Shown here: piece after piece, positions 12,490-26,300 of the stretch
Position numbering within the stretch: position 1 is the stretch's first letter
Layout of the letters: each line of letters begins with the position of its first letter
Assembly: GCA_003117195.1 (NCBI GenBank)
Contig: BDSI01000010.1
Coordinates: 1,468,186 to 1,532,185 of the forward strand
DNA from: Eudorina sp. 2006-703-Eu-15
Taxonomy: Eukaryota; Chlorophyta; Chlorophyceae; Chlamydomonadales; Volvocaceae
Reading direction: 5' to 3'
DNA: 64,000 bases
Notes under the pieces: generated by a model
The model's database searches: none
What the model saw: only the letters and a program-made list of their open reading frames with translations
What the model was told of the DNA's origin: nothing
Made by a program: the position numbers and the translations under genes

Positions 12490-14021
12490 TTCCTGGGAGT
12501 ATTATATTCAAAAGGTCCAATTAAGCTTAGTTACTTTTACTAAACCCGCAACGTAACAAGGACGACAATAACTAAAGGTGTAGATTTGAAGTAGGTATTC
12601 AATCAAGAACATATATCATAAATAATAGGAGATGTCCGGGGAGAAGGGGCTGGCCTGCCGCATCGAGTGGACTTCGGAGCGAGGCATGATCCTGAAATGT
12701 CTGTGCACAATTACTGAAAGGAGACCCAACTAATCATTCCATATATTCTTTCTGTTGATGAAAATGCTCATATGAATATTGTCGAGGCCTGTTGTTGCTG
12801 CAGCAGCAAACGTTATTATTACATAATCCGATTGATTTGTTCTTGAGCCAAATAAGCGTAAAAACAGAATGTGAACATGCGATTATGGTGAACTTCACAA
12901 AATAAAGTAGAGCAGTGGCATTATTGTCCCATGTATCCACCAGAGCGGGTATCCACGTACAGCGGCGGCAGCGGCCGCTCGCTCTTTCCCTACACGGCCC
13001 AACAAAGTATAACGGGGGTAGCGAAAACGTACAGGATCCCCAGGCGCATGGAAACGCCCTAGTGACTCGCAGTCAGTTCGATAACCGTGTGGTATGGCGG
13101 TACGTGCATGCCCTGTTGCCTAGCCCCGAATCCGTTTTCATCCCACCGTCCCGTCCCGTTCGCCCAACGGCCGTCAGAATCGGCCAGGAAATCCCAACCA
13201 ACATTTGATTACTGCGACCAGCAGGTGTATCACTCCCTCGGCACGTTTTGTAGTAATCGTTACAAGGCACGTTTGTGGGGGGAGGCCGCCACGTGCCTTC
13301 CACATGTCGTCTCGCGTGGCGCTGCTACGCCACAGGCTGTAGCACGATCGAGCGAACGGTTGGGGACGGGGCTTCCTCTTTGACTTCGCTTCAATCATTG
13401 AAACGAATGCCAGCTCGGTGTTTCCACCAGCAACACACATACTACGAATCTAGCAATCAACACAACGGCCGAACCTCCGATGGGCCCAACCTCACCGCTC
13501 GAATCGACAGGGCCTGGGGTGAGCTGCCTTTCGCCTCCCTGTGGGTCGATCAGTGCTTGGCCTGCCCTATGCCCCCCCCCCCGCTGGCTGTCCCCCCCTC
13601 GTCACATGGTCTGGGGCCCACTGGAACCACGACTGCAGAAGGCCGTGGCATACCCAGAGTTCGGTTGCACCGCACGCACTACCACCAGCTCCGCTTAGCT
13701 ACCATAGGGCCCGAGTGCGCGATGAGGCACACGTCACCTGCAGTCGGGGCCTCAGCTCCAGCACCCGGCACCCAGCGCTGCACCTCAGCACCCAGCACCC
13801 CTCGGCACCTTACTCCGCTGCCGCCTGTGTCCGCGTTAGCAGGCCCGCTTAAACTTTCATCCATTCACCTAATCCCTTTCTGTCTCCATCCGCGCATACC
13901 TGACAACGCGTCCTAATTCTCCCTGCCGGACAGTTGCGACCCTATGAGCCGCGCGATGCCACTTGAGCGACGCATGACCCGAACCCGACATTACCACTGC
14001 AACCGTTAGCATGAACGATGC

Positions 14022-14046
14022 CAGTGTGGACCCCGCGGGTCGTCGG
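14022..14046 (+). repeat. Dispersed GGACCCC-type terminal motif, copy 2
   Basis: Reads CAGTGTGGACCCCGCGGGTC followed by GTCGG, a variant of the motif at 2977 with two extra bases. Confidence 0.5.
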
Positions 14047-14490
14047 CGCAACCCTGCATGCAAAGCGTCGCCCGCCAGCGCGCTGGCTTCTGCCCCCATC
14101 CTCGCGCCCGTCCAAATCTCGCGCCCATCCAGCCCAGCCCAGCCTAGCCCAGCCAAGCCAAGCCCACTGTCACGTCATGCTACCTGTTCGCCCGGTCCGG
14201 CACCGGAGTCCGGTCGTCCGGTCGCTGCCCGGCGACAAGTACGGTACCCGGCACCGGCGACACACCACTCAGCCGAAACCCTGGACCTGACTCGGCACAG
14301 GCCGCCCTGACTCAGCGCAGGCAGCAGCGCCGTGCGCGGCCCCTCCCTCCCCACAACCCGGATGTGCTCTCCGGGGGGATGTGCGTGTCATCCCGCCCAT
14401 ACACCTCATATGCGCCCCCTTCACCCCGGCACCTACCCGCACGAAGCATCCTGCCGTTCGCATGGCAATCCGCCAACTTGCACACACTGG

Positions 14491-14505
14491 TTACACACAC
14501 ACACA

Positions 14506-14545
<40 letters not shown>
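14491..14545. repeat. (AC)n microsatellite
   Basis: About 27 AC dinucleotides with one AT interruption. A second shorter run starts near 14641. Confidence 0.95.
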
Positions 14546-14547
<2 letters not shown>

Positions 14548-14565
14548 GTCAGCTGTGTGGTATAC

Positions 14566-14633
14566 GGGCATTTCCGGGCTTGGCTATGCCTCTTGCATGT
14601 CGCGCACTCCTGCCTTGCTTGCCGAATTACACA
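14566..14633 (-). repeat. Dispersed repeat family 2 (GCAGGAGTGCG type)
   Basis: On the minus strand this reads GGCAAGCAAGGCAGGAGTGC then ...GACATGCAAGAGGCATAGCC...GGAAATGCCCGTAT. It matches about 70 nt at 47283 and parts at 45045, 43091 and 55481. Here it lies in the 3' flank of the M16 gene in the sense direction. Confidence 0.7.
14627..14631 (-). terminator. Poly(A) signal TGTAA of the M16 gene
   Basis: TTACA on the plus strand is TGTAA on the minus strand, 93 nt beyond the stop codon. TGTAA is the usual volvocine poly(A) signal. Confidence 0.6.
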
Positions 14634-14723
14634 CACTTATGACACACACACACACACACACAGCAACCCCGTTCTCCTACACACAACATGTGACCAACAC
14701 CGTTCCTCGACAGCCCCCGTCCC

Positions 14724-17700
14724 TTAACCGCTGCGCCGCGCGGCTGACTTGGACCAGAGCAGCAGCCCTGCGCCGACAGCAGCTACCGCCACCGCGGCCG
14801 CATATGTCGTGGCCGTAGCGCCGGTCGGCACCAAAGACCCACGGCCGCCGCCGCCGCCAACGCTGCCGCCGGCAGCGCCGGCAAACAAGCCGGCGGCACT
14901 CCCGCTGGGGGCGCTCACCAGCCCCGCTGTGGTGCCGGCCGCGGACGGCGACGGCGGCGCCGCCGGCCCCACATCCCCGACCGCCACGCCCGCCGCGGCG
15001 TCCCCACCGCGGAAGCCGCCGCAGGGGGTGCCTAGCCAGCGGCCCGCAAGGGCAGCACCGATGCGGTGCCACAGGTTGGGCGGCCTGCATGCAGCAGCAG
15101 CAGCAGCAGCGGCAGGGGCCGCGGGGAAGCGCCGGGGGGGGGGAAGAGGTTGAGGCACAAGCCGCCCGGGCAGGCAGACGAAGTCCCGAGGGAGGGGAGG
15201 AGGTCATGACGGGAGGGAATGCTACCGCCGCCGAGGGAGGCAAGCCCTGAAAGAACTCGGTCACAGCATACACACCAACGCGGAACTGCCCTGCCCACCG
15301 ACCAACACACAAACGCGGTCTTGCACGCGTTGTGGTCACAATGAGCCCCTCCTTGCTTGCATCAGGCTTGGTCATCCAGCTTTCTGGTTCTTAGGCTACG
15401 TTGTTCTTAGCTCAACGCTACGGCGACGTCCCAGTCGGCGATTGCTACTGCTACTGGCGGCTCTAGCGCCCGACTCGGTCCTGCTTATCGCGGCTCTGAT
15501 CTCCATCAATGTACACACGGTACTTGGTTTGGGTCGAGCGGGTCGCTTCTCAGCAAACACACACGGTGGGCTTCTCACACGCATGGCTGCCGCACCTCTG
15601 CCGCACCTCTGCCGCAACCCTACACGGTGCACGCCCGGCCCTACATACAAGGTTTTTCTTGCTGCAGACACGTGCACGCGGTGCACGCACGGCCCTACAT
15701 ACAAGGTTTTTCTTGCTGCAGACACGTGCACGCGGTGCACGCACGGCCCTACATACAAGGTTTTTCTTGCTGCAGACACGTGCACGCGGTGCACGCCCGG
15801 CCCTACATACAAGGTTTTTCTTGCTGCAGACACGTGCACGCGGTGCACGCACGGCCATACATACAAGGTTTTTCTTGCAGCAGACACGTGCACGCGGTGC
15901 ACGCACGGCCATACATACAAAAGGTTTCTTGCTCAAGAGGCGAAGACACGTGCACGCGGGGCTGCCGCACCTTGGCAGCATGCTGATGGCGGTGTACTTG
16001 CTGGTGGGCGGGGAGGGAAAGAGGCGACCGAAGGCCTCCCGCAGCGTCTCGGGGGTACAGGAGGCCAGCACCTGGGGGCGTGATGGGGGCGGATGGGACG
16101 GAGGCAGGGGGTAGGTGCAGGACATTGGTCTTGGTAGAAATATTCAAACTGCGCTGCTGCCAGAGCAGCACTGACGCACTTTGTAGACATGTGGCGGGAT
16201 GGAGGGCGCTGGCCTGCTCGCTGCGCCGGCCGTAACCTGACCCGACCCGACCCGACCCGACCCGACCCGGCCCGTCCCGGCCCGGCCCCCTGCTGGGCCT
16301 CCCCCCCGCACCGCGCACCTTCTCCCTCGCCTCCATGTTCTTGTCGTACACCGCCCCCAGGTCCCCTCCCAGGAGCTGGTAGCTCTTGGACTGGTAGCCG
16401 GACACGATCACCTCGTGCCAGTAGCTGTTCTCGGCCTGAGACCGGTGGGATGGAGGTAAGCGGCGGGTGGAGGGTTGTGTGGGTTGGCGGATGGAATGAC
16501 CTGCGTCCTCAGATCCTCACTATCGGAAGGCAGAGTAAAAATGAAGTGCCCTAATCTGCGCGCAGATGCTTCCCTTCTCGTCGTTGATGGTGCGAAAGAA
16601 AGCCAGGGGTTGTGTCGGAGGGTCGGTCGCGGCTTGGGCGACCAGAAAGCAACGTGGGTGCCACGTCACACGATGTGGCGGTGGCGGTGGCGGCAGAGCG
16701 CGCGGGGATTCCTCGCTTTACACGTAAGCACGTAAGCACGCATGCCGCGCAGACGCCCCAACCTGCGGCCCCTCCTCCCCCCCCGCCCCCGCCCCCCGCA
16801 CCTGCCCCTCCTCGAACTGCAGCCGCTCCAGGTTCACCAGCGTCTCCACCTCCTCGGCCGTCACGCCGCCGCCCTGCACGGCCGCCACCTGCGGCAGGGC
16901 AAGCGGCAACAAGGCCGCGCATGCATTTCGGCGGACCCGGAGGCTACGGATGCGGCAACGGCCACACAAACACAACCTGCGGCAGGGCAAGCGGCAACAG
17001 CATTTTTAATCCCAACGCAATGCATTCGACCCAGGCCTTCTTCACCCCAGCCCTCCGCCCACGATCCTCCCTGGAGACCGCCCCGCCCGCCGCACCTCCT
17101 CCAGCGCAATGGCCACCAGTCGGTCCTTGTTGGCCGGGTCGCACGAGAAAACGATGGCCACATCCCCTTGGGGGTCGCCTGAGGGGGAGCAGGGCACCGC
17201 CCGACACGCCCCAAAGATCGCCGATCATCACACAGCATGATCGCACAGAAAGTGAGAGAGAGAGGGGTGGAGGGAGAGGGAGAGGTCGACACGCAGACAG
17301 CGAGCGCGGCGGAACGCCGGCACGCCGCTGGCAGCCCGGGACGTGGCGAGGGCCGCGCAACCCGCAGCGGAGGGTCCGTCCGTCCGTCCGACCGTCCGTC
17401 CGTCAGTACGGACAGGTGATGGGAGCTCACCCCCGGGCGTATCCGTCCAGGGCGTCCCCGGGCGGAGCTTTTGGCCGCCCGGGTCACCACTCTCGTTCTG
17501 CGCCTGTCCTCCGTTTCACCCCCCGGCCGCCCCTCTCCGACCCTTACAGGTCATCAATCCCTTCACGCCCCCTCGTCACCCACCGTCCAGGCTCGGCGCG
17601 ACACAGCCGAAGAAGGGACTCACGGAGACCTGCGGGGGGTGCGGGACGAGATGGTGGTGGTAGTGGTGCGGAGGTGCCGGACGAGATGGTGGTGGTTGTG

Positions 17701-20250
17701 GTGCGGAGGTGCCGGACGAGATGGTGGTGGTTGTGGTGCGGAGGTGCGGGACGAGGTTGCGGTGCTGGTGGTGGTAGTGGGGTGACGGTGGGAAGGGGCA
17801 ACATAGGGAAACGGTAGGTAAACACGGGGGAAGGGGAAGGGGTTAAATTGAGGAAATAAATAAACCCGAAGGGGAAGGGGTGTGCGTTTGCCCCAGCGCG
17901 CCCTAACCTTGCTTACCCCTTGCTGCCCTTACCGCTGCCCTTACCGCTCCAATCAGCGGTGGCTCGTGGACATGCAGGGCAGGGCACCTTCCCCGCTCAT
18001 CCCGCCTCAAGAAGGATGTCAGGTGCGCGTCCGCCCAGCCCCAGGCCCCGAGCAGCGAACCCAGCGGTCACTCCAGCAGCTGCCCCCAAGCCCCAAGAAC
18101 CTCGCCGTCCCCCCACTCCCGCCCCCGCGGGCTGTTTTCATTAACCCCCGCGGGCCCCCTCCCCTCCGGCCCCGCCCCCGCCTCACCGTGTACACGTCCC
18201 CGCGCACGAACCGCATCCGCTGTATGAGCCGGGTCTCCAGCGCCCGGCACGCCAGGGACAACCACACCAGCTCCTCCCTGGCCCGGGGCCGGCTCAGCCA
18301 CACGGGGAAGGTGATCTGCGCCTGGGCCACCGGGGACACCATCGCCACCTGTGCGGGCCAGGGAGGGGGAGGCCGGGGAGGGTGTCGTCCGAAGCGCCGG
18401 GGGGGGGGTATAGGAAAATGGTAGACATATTCACACTGCGCTGCTGCCAGGGAGGGGATCCATGTGAAAGACAGCCCAGACACACCCAGGGAGGGGAGGG
18501 GAGGGAGCGGAGGGCGCGCCTCGATGGTCGGGGAGGGGGCGAGGGGACTTGAGGGGTGGGGCTGGTGACCTCCGGCAGACGAGAAATGAAGAGCCCGAAC
18601 CCAGCCCAGCCCGCTCTGTGCCCAATCCAGTCCTGGCAGACCCCCCGCCCTGCCGCGCCCAGCCGACACTCAGCCCAGCCGCCAGCCCAGCCCAGCCGCC
18701 AGCCCAGCCCAGCCCAGCCCAGCCCAGCCCAGCCTGCACTTATCTCCACCCGGCCTAGTACTGCCGAATAGTGCCAAGATGCTAGAGCAGCGACTGGAAA
18801 GGTACGGCAGACGCTTTCCGCGGGACTAGGGTACCGCTACCACGCATACAGGCGGACATGCTGCCCCGTGCTGCTGACTTAGATACCAAAAACGTACGGC
18901 CCACCCGGTACGGCAGTAACCCCCAAAGAACACACACGCCGTACGCCCACAAGGGGCCCTCCTAATTCTCCCGCCAACCTACCTTCACGTCCTCCACCAC
19001 GGGGGTCTCCGGGAAGGTGTACGGCAGCGGCTTCACCTCCTGTCGTTCAAAGGCAACGAGGGAGTGCCGGAATCAGGGCGCGGGTCGGATAAAGTCTGGG
19101 CCCCTGATGGTGGCAACGCTCGCAGTTGCTCGATCTCAAGACTCGCCATCTTAGTGCGTATGCGGCGGCAACGGCATGAACAACGAAGCCCCCAGATCTC
19201 CAACAGAGTCCAGCAGTGTGAAAGATGGCGTTGAAGTGACCATGGTACGGCGTGGTACGGCAGCGTGCCGCGGGGGGTCAATGCCCGTACGGTACCTTCG
19301 GCAGCTTGGGCGGCGGCAGGTTGGTGGCGGGCAGTGTGGCCAGGTAGCGGCACAGCAGCGGCTCCAGCTGCTCGCGATCCACGTTGCCTTTCGAGTCCAA
19401 ACGGATGGGAACGGAGAGAGAGCGCAGGGACAATAACACGGTTACATTCATCAATAAACACTGTATTGTGATGAAAATAATGAAAGAGCAAGCAGTGAGG
19501 GGGCCGGTTGATTCGACGGACAAGAACAGCACCGGAAACCATTGCGAGGTCAGGCGCGTTGGGGGGCGGGTCAGCGGTGTGGGGCTTTCTGCAAGGCTCC
19601 CAGGCTCCATCTTCCCGAGCTGTCCTGTTCTCACGTCTTGATTGGTGCCCAATCCTATGGCTTGAACGCAGGGCCATCCGTCGGATGAAAGCCAGCAGGG
19701 CACACTCTGCACCCCCATGACCCCGGGCTCCCCCCATGACCGGTCCCAGGATTTCGCAGTCATCCCCGCCGGGCCCCCACTCCCCTCCACATTCCATTCA
19801 TTTTCTGTCACCCACCCACCCACCCACCCACCCGTGAGCACCAGGGTGTACTCCCCCGGGTTGTGCCAGCTCATGTTGTGGTGGGCCAGGGCCAACGCCG
19901 GGTCCACCTTGTCCACATCCTGGGATGGGATGCGGGCGAGGGCCGGGTGGGGGTAAGATGGGGTTTACAGCGACTGGGTGTGGTAAGATGGGGAGGAACG
20001 CGCTCAGACGCAGGTGGGGTGGCGGCGCGGCAAGCGCTCAGACGCGAGATGTGTGCGGCGGGCAGGGCGCCCGCGGCAGGCGCCCGCGCAGGCGCGGCGA
20101 GAGCGCACACACCTTGGGGATGGGAACGGACAGGGTTAGGGGTTTGGGAACGGTTACCGACATCCGCGGCGCGCTGCCCTGCCCCTTTGCAACCCGCACG
20201 CGATCAACAACCAACCGACGACGACACATCCGCGAGACAAGTGCACCGAC

Positions 20251-20337
<87 letters not shown>

Positions 20338-23300
20338 CCCGCGGCCCCACCTCGACCGTGAGCTGTTCGAAGTAGTAGCAGCCACCGTAGTTGACGAAGC
20401 GCACGCGCTGGTGGTACGAGTGGAGCGGGTTCCGGAGCTGCGCCTCGATGGCTTGCCGCACGAGTTTGACCGCCGTCTCCACCTCCTCCGGCACAAGCCG
20501 GACCCTGGCGGGGCGGTGGGACCACGCAGAGCACAGGCGTGCAGGACAGTAAATTGAGCAGAAACGCGAGAACACAGGTGGGCAGGAACGCAGGCAGGCA
20601 GGAAGTCAGGAGGGCAGGAACGCAGGCAGGCAGGAAGTCAGGAGGGCAGGAACGCAGGCAGGCAGGAAGTCAGGAGGGCAGGAACGCAGGCAGGCAGGAA
20701 GTCAGGAGGGCAGAACGCAGGAGGACAAGCAGATGGTGGACACCCAGCCCATCCTACCTCAGATCCCCAACGCGTCCCAAGGTGGCCCAGGGACAGTGAC
20801 GGCACCGGCCGCTCCCCCTCCCAGGACCCCGCTCCGCCCCCGTTTTCGTGCGCTCCCCTCCCCTCCAGGCCAACCTGCCCCCGGCACAGCTGCCCCCGGC
20901 TCTCACTGTGTTTTGAACAGCAGGTGCACCAGCTGCAGGGCGGTCTCCAGGTCCACGGGGCTCTGCACGCCGCGCATCGTGCGGTAGTACGCGCCTGCTC
21001 GAGCGGGGCCGGGGGCGGGGCCGGGGGCGGGGAGAAGTTTGGTGCAGGGCATTGGTACACATAAGTCGTGCTGGGCTGGCAGAAGGGCGGAGGGGGTTGC
21101 AGTGCAGAGAGCCCAGACGCACCCCAAGCCCGGCGGGAGGGGTATAGGAAATTGGTAGACAATTTGAAACTGCGCTGCTGCCGGCGGGAGGGGGGACTGT
21201 CGGGAGACGAACCCCAGACACGCCCAGCCCGGCGTAGAGGGGAAGGGAGGGATGGGCCCCCGCCCGTGCCAGTACCCGTGCCCCGCAGGCGGTCCCGCAC
21301 CCACCCTCCTTGACCTCCAGCTCCACCCGCCTGCCCGCCAGGATGTCCCCCAGCACAGCGGGGCGGAACCCGAACACGCCCAGGTGGCCCGCCAGCGTGT
21401 AGGCGAGCGAGGCGGTGTAGAAGAGCTCCTTGGGGACCTAACGAGGTGGTGGCGGGGTAATGTCTGATGGGGACTATGATGGGTCGCTCAAGCATATGCA
21501 CCGAACAGTACAATAAACAACACTACATGATGATGAACCGTACAACGTATGCTACGAGAAAAGGAGTGTAAGGCGGGGTCCGGTGGGAATTCAAGGGAGA
21601 CTCCGCGGGGGCTTGCTGGGGTGATCCGTGTTGGGGGGAGGAGAGGGACGGAGCAGCCGAGCGGGCATAACGGGAATGTTAAATATATTGGTTGCATGAG
21701 GGGCTTATGAGGCGCTGGGGTCAGCGAACTAGGGACCCGCAAACCTGACGCAGACCAACCGTCCCCGAACCCTTCCGAGCCGCCCCCACCCCACCTCACT
21801 GAGGCCGCCCACGGCGAAGCCGGTCAGGTGGATCTCGTCGCGCATGAATGTCGTACACTTGTACGCCACCCGCATGCCGTTGGCCAGCGTCAGCTCGGTC
21901 ACGTCCAACGGGGCCTGAGGCGAACAAGGCGGCAAATGGAACCATCTACTACTACAGCATGAGCACTCAAGGGGCGGAACCCCGCACAGAGACAGCCCAC
22001 ATCCGTACAGGTATATACATCCGTATAGGTATACATATTTAGGTATATTATATCCGTATAGGTATATATATCCGTTTAGGTATAGGTCCACATCGCAAGG
22101 GGCGAGGCTCCGCCCACTCGTTCGTGCCAGCCACCACCCAAATCCCCGGATGCCCCCACCGGCACATGGTGTGGACGTGCCAGGTCCTCACCGGGAAGTA
22201 GCGCTCTTTGACGATGGCGGTGGCCGGGGGCACCGGCTCGGGCAGCTCCGCCATGAGGGACTCGGGGGCGGGGGGCTCCTCCCAGGGCCCTATGTCGCCC
22301 GCCGCCTCCGCGGCCGCCACCCGCTGCATGACCTGTGCAGAGGCCGCCACGGCGGGCAGTGCGGGAGGGGGTTGGGCGCGACAAAACGACCACGACCACG
22401 ACCTTGATGACTGTATTGATGTACAGCTATATATTTCGCCCAGCGATATATTGTTGGGGCGATTTCCGACCCAAAAAGCCATGTAGGGCTACCGTATGTT
22501 GATCTGATCAGAAGACAAGTTCTTTCACATGACAGGGCCTCCCTGCGCCCTCCTGCCCCCCAACCTTCCGGAGCTCGTCCTCGCTGCAGCTGCGGGAGTG
22601 GTCCATCACCTGCGGGCAGACCCGCACACGCACAGCGGGTGAACCAGGAGCAGCGGTTCCGTAATCACAGGAAGGATTACGGTGTACTACCGTAACTGTT
22701 TAGTCCCCCTTGTCGCTGCCCCGTCCCATGGCCCAAGTTGCATCCTCCCTCCCTCCCGCCCTCCCCTTCTCCCTGCCTGTCTCCCGACCTGCCCGTCCTA
22801 CCCACCTGCCTCCCATTAATCGGTTTGCGAAACACTGACGCACCCATGCGTTTGCAGCCCAGCTCACCAACTTTCATCGCATTGGTTCACAACTCGCTCC
22901 CTCCGCAACGCCCCCTTGCCCTCCCTCCCTGCCTGCCTTCTTGCCTACCCCACGTGTATTAACACTTCGCAACTCGATCCTTTCCTTCCCCCCTCCCTCC
23001 TTATCTCCCTCCCTCCCTTCCTTCCCCCCTCCCTCCCTATCTCCCTCCCTTCCTTCCCCCCTCCCTCCCTATCTCCCTCCCTCCCTTCCTTCCTCCCTCC
23101 CTCTCTCCCTTTCTCCATCTTCGCTCCCTCCCTCCCTCCCTTTCTCGCTCCCGCCCTCCCGCCCTCCCTGCCCCCCGCCGGTCCCACCGCACCTTGACCA
23201 CACACGAGTCGCAGGGCCGGTACCTCCCCGCGCACTGCTCCACAGCCTCCCTGGAGATCCGGGGCATCAGGGTCTTGCTCAGCCGGGCCTCGTACTCCTG

Positions 23301-26300
23301 GCCTGGGCGCACGACGGGAGGCATGGAGGGGTACAGGAAATTGGTAGGCATGGAGGGGGGGCCCAAGGAGAGCGAGGGGAGCTGATGGAAGGCCGGCATC
23401 ATGGGCGGCGTCATCGGCGACGAATAGAACTGAGAATGTGAGATCCAGGGAGAGTTGGAAGGACCAACAGAACTGGGATCCAGGGAGGGCTGCGAGGACC
23501 AGCCGAAGGAGGGACGGGTGATTGGCGGGGGCTGGCGCCTGGCTGCTGCTGGGGACTGCTGGGGACTGCTGGGGACTGCTGGGGACTGCTGAGACGGTGC
23601 GACGCGGGATGGGCGGCCAGCAACGCTGACATAGTATCAAGGGATGCGGGCTGGTGGACCGAGACAGATTGGAGGGGGACCCGGGTCGCGCGGTACAGCC
23701 TGTCAGGCAGGGTGGACCGAGTCACTGCCAACCGACCCACCTGTCACGAACTCGTCGTGCAGGAAGTGCCGGACGTACTCGTCCCGGATCTCCGTACAGT
23801 ACCCTTGATCTGCCTGTACGACAAAGGGGTACGAAAACTATCGTCATCTGCCTGACACCTCCCGCCACTGGCCATAATTTTGATGGGCTCGACACACACG
23901 CGCCGAAACACGATGACCCTGGGGCAGCTTCGAAAGACCGGACTGCCGTACGTTTGACCGTACTGGACTGGACTTCCAACGCCGGGTCTCAGTCTTTCAG
24001 GTCCAGGATCAACGCCTTGCCGCGACCGGCACACCAGAGACACCTGGCGTCCATGAATATGCCGAGGCAAGGGAAGCTGCCGTGCCGTACCGGAACGCCG
24101 AGGGCCGTACGCAATATCGTACCTCCAGCGCCGTATTCTCCACATCGCTCTTGAGCTCGCTCATCGCGCGCGCAAACTCCGGCTCGCCGAGGCCGTGCAG
24201 CCGCACCCGCGCCACCTCCGTCAGTAATGACTCCAGAGCGGCCAGGACCTCGCCTGCGCGCACGATGGCGTGGCATTACAGATACATGTAGGCTAACAAC
24301 CACGACAAGACGTCCCGTGCAACCAAATGCCGTCAGCAAGAAAAGCCTTCACCAAAGCGCGTGTCCGGCGATTTCCAGGGTTGGCCCCTGCCCGCTGACG
24401 TGTGTGCGACCCACCCTCCCTCACACCGCCTGCCACCACAAGACCATATCGGGTGCACTACGGTACTCCGAGCCGCCGACCCAGGCCAACCCACCCACCC
24501 ACCCACCCACCCACCTAGTCTCCCGAACTCCCACCCGGTAACCCCAGAAACCCCACATACGCCCACCTGGGTATCCCATCGACCTACACCACCCAGGCAC
24601 CTCGCCCACACCGCCTGGCTCCCGTTCCCATCCAACCCGTCCGCCGACCCGCAACCCCTCCCCCCCGACCCAGCGCAGATTGATAATGTCTACCAATTTC
24701 CTATACCCTCCCCCCTCCCCCACACACGGCACCCACCGTCCATCGCGGTGGCGGACAGCACGCAGCTGCCCGTGGTGGCGCACAGCGGCTCCTCGCCGAC
24801 GGACGCGGAGGCGAAGGGCGGCTGCCGCAGCCGGCTGATCTTGTACAGCCTGTCACGCACGCAAGAGGTGCGCGGGCACAGAACGGGCAGCAGGAGTGGG
24901 CAGCAAGAGGGGGCAGCAAGATCGTGCGGCGCATCCGTCGCACGGCGCATCCGTGCTCCATGAATCTCTGGAATCGGTGGGAGACGGTGCCGGAACGTGT
25001 AACGACGAGACCCTGGGTCATGCGCGTCTGGGGCTGGAATCCTGACGGTGCATCGAGGCAGTGAGCCCGCTGCCTCGAGTGTCACCTCACAGGCCGAGAG
25101 CACGACCGACGCCCCTGGCCACGGGCGGCCACCGCACTGGGCAAACACGACCCGGCGACGGCGTCTTAGATCAAGCCCGTCTACTATTCTTCTTTCCGTG
25201 TGCACGCCGCTTGGTTGGCGTTTATCGCGCTTTCCACCCTCCCGCCCTCCCAGGCCCCGGCGCCGGGATACGGGAAGTGAACGATACCGCATACCTCCCG
25301 CGTTTCGCCACCCAACAAAAGCAACGGTGTCCGCAGCATGGCTTTCACAAACCACTAACTCCGCATGGGTGCGGGTTGGTGTCGCGGGGAAGGCCATGGG
25401 CGGTTCAAGGCGGTAAACAAGAAAACAACGCTCCGGCCACTAGCCGCAGCTACCGTACTCTGGGCTCCAGGAGGTCCAAATCACCGTGTGGGTGTAGGGG
25501 CCCGTGCGGACGCACTGCAGCCGAGACGATGCCGGCACACACACACACACACACGCACGCACGCACGCACGCGCGCGGTTCGGGCGGGTTTCACGTTGAA
25601 GGCACACACGCGCGCGCGTCGTACACGCACCTGTTGTTGAGGGCAACTTCGAAGACGCTGAGCGTGAGGTGGTCCAGGAAGTCCTCCGGGGTGGAGATGC
25701 GCATGCGGGGGTGCTTGTACGACACGTACACCTGGGGGTGCTGGGCCTCCCGGTCCACCAAGACCTGGGCAAGGCAGGGGTACAGGACATTGGTAGGTAG
25801 ACTGAAGGGGGGGGGGCCAAACCCAGGTCATCGAATAGATTGATCGTGACAGGGAGGATCGGGTGGGGCATGAATGTGCGGTGTTGGGATGGAGGAGGTC
25901 AGGCGCTGGGCAGTTTGCGTGTTCCTTTGCTTTCACCGGGCAATGGTGATCGCGGCCCCAAGGACATGACCACCGCAGTACGATGTGGATCCGCCGTGGG
26001 CATGACACACGCAAATCTTATGTCGTGTTGGTGTCAGTCAGGCGGCCAAACCGCGTGCACCGGTGCGGTGCACCGGTGCGGTGCGTGCACCGGTGCGGTG
26101 CGGTGCAGCCCACCGCACTCCACCGTGTACCCCTTCCCTCCCTTTTCCCGCCGCGCTTCTTGGCTCCCGAGCCGCCAGACGCCACCCGGGTCCCACCTTG
26201 AACCGCGGCTCCGAGTGCGGCACGTAATCGAAGCGGGGGATGGCGGTTGCAGGGTCGGTGCTGCGGCTGGCTCCGGAACCCAGGTGCCGCCGGATGAGCT

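Larger units (their letters stand above)
12490..14626. other. Intergenic region, no gene supported
   Basis: The stretch 12,490-13,000 is clearly more AT-rich than its surroundings. No exon chain could be built in either direction. It contains one GGACCCC-type motif (14022) and an (AC)n microsatellite. Confidence 0.5.

Noticed and set aside
15442..16114. Plus-strand open frames with an 18-residue repeat
   Set aside because: Produced by the 54-bp tandem repeat inside an M16 intron on the other strand; 54 is divisible by three, so frames stay open by default.
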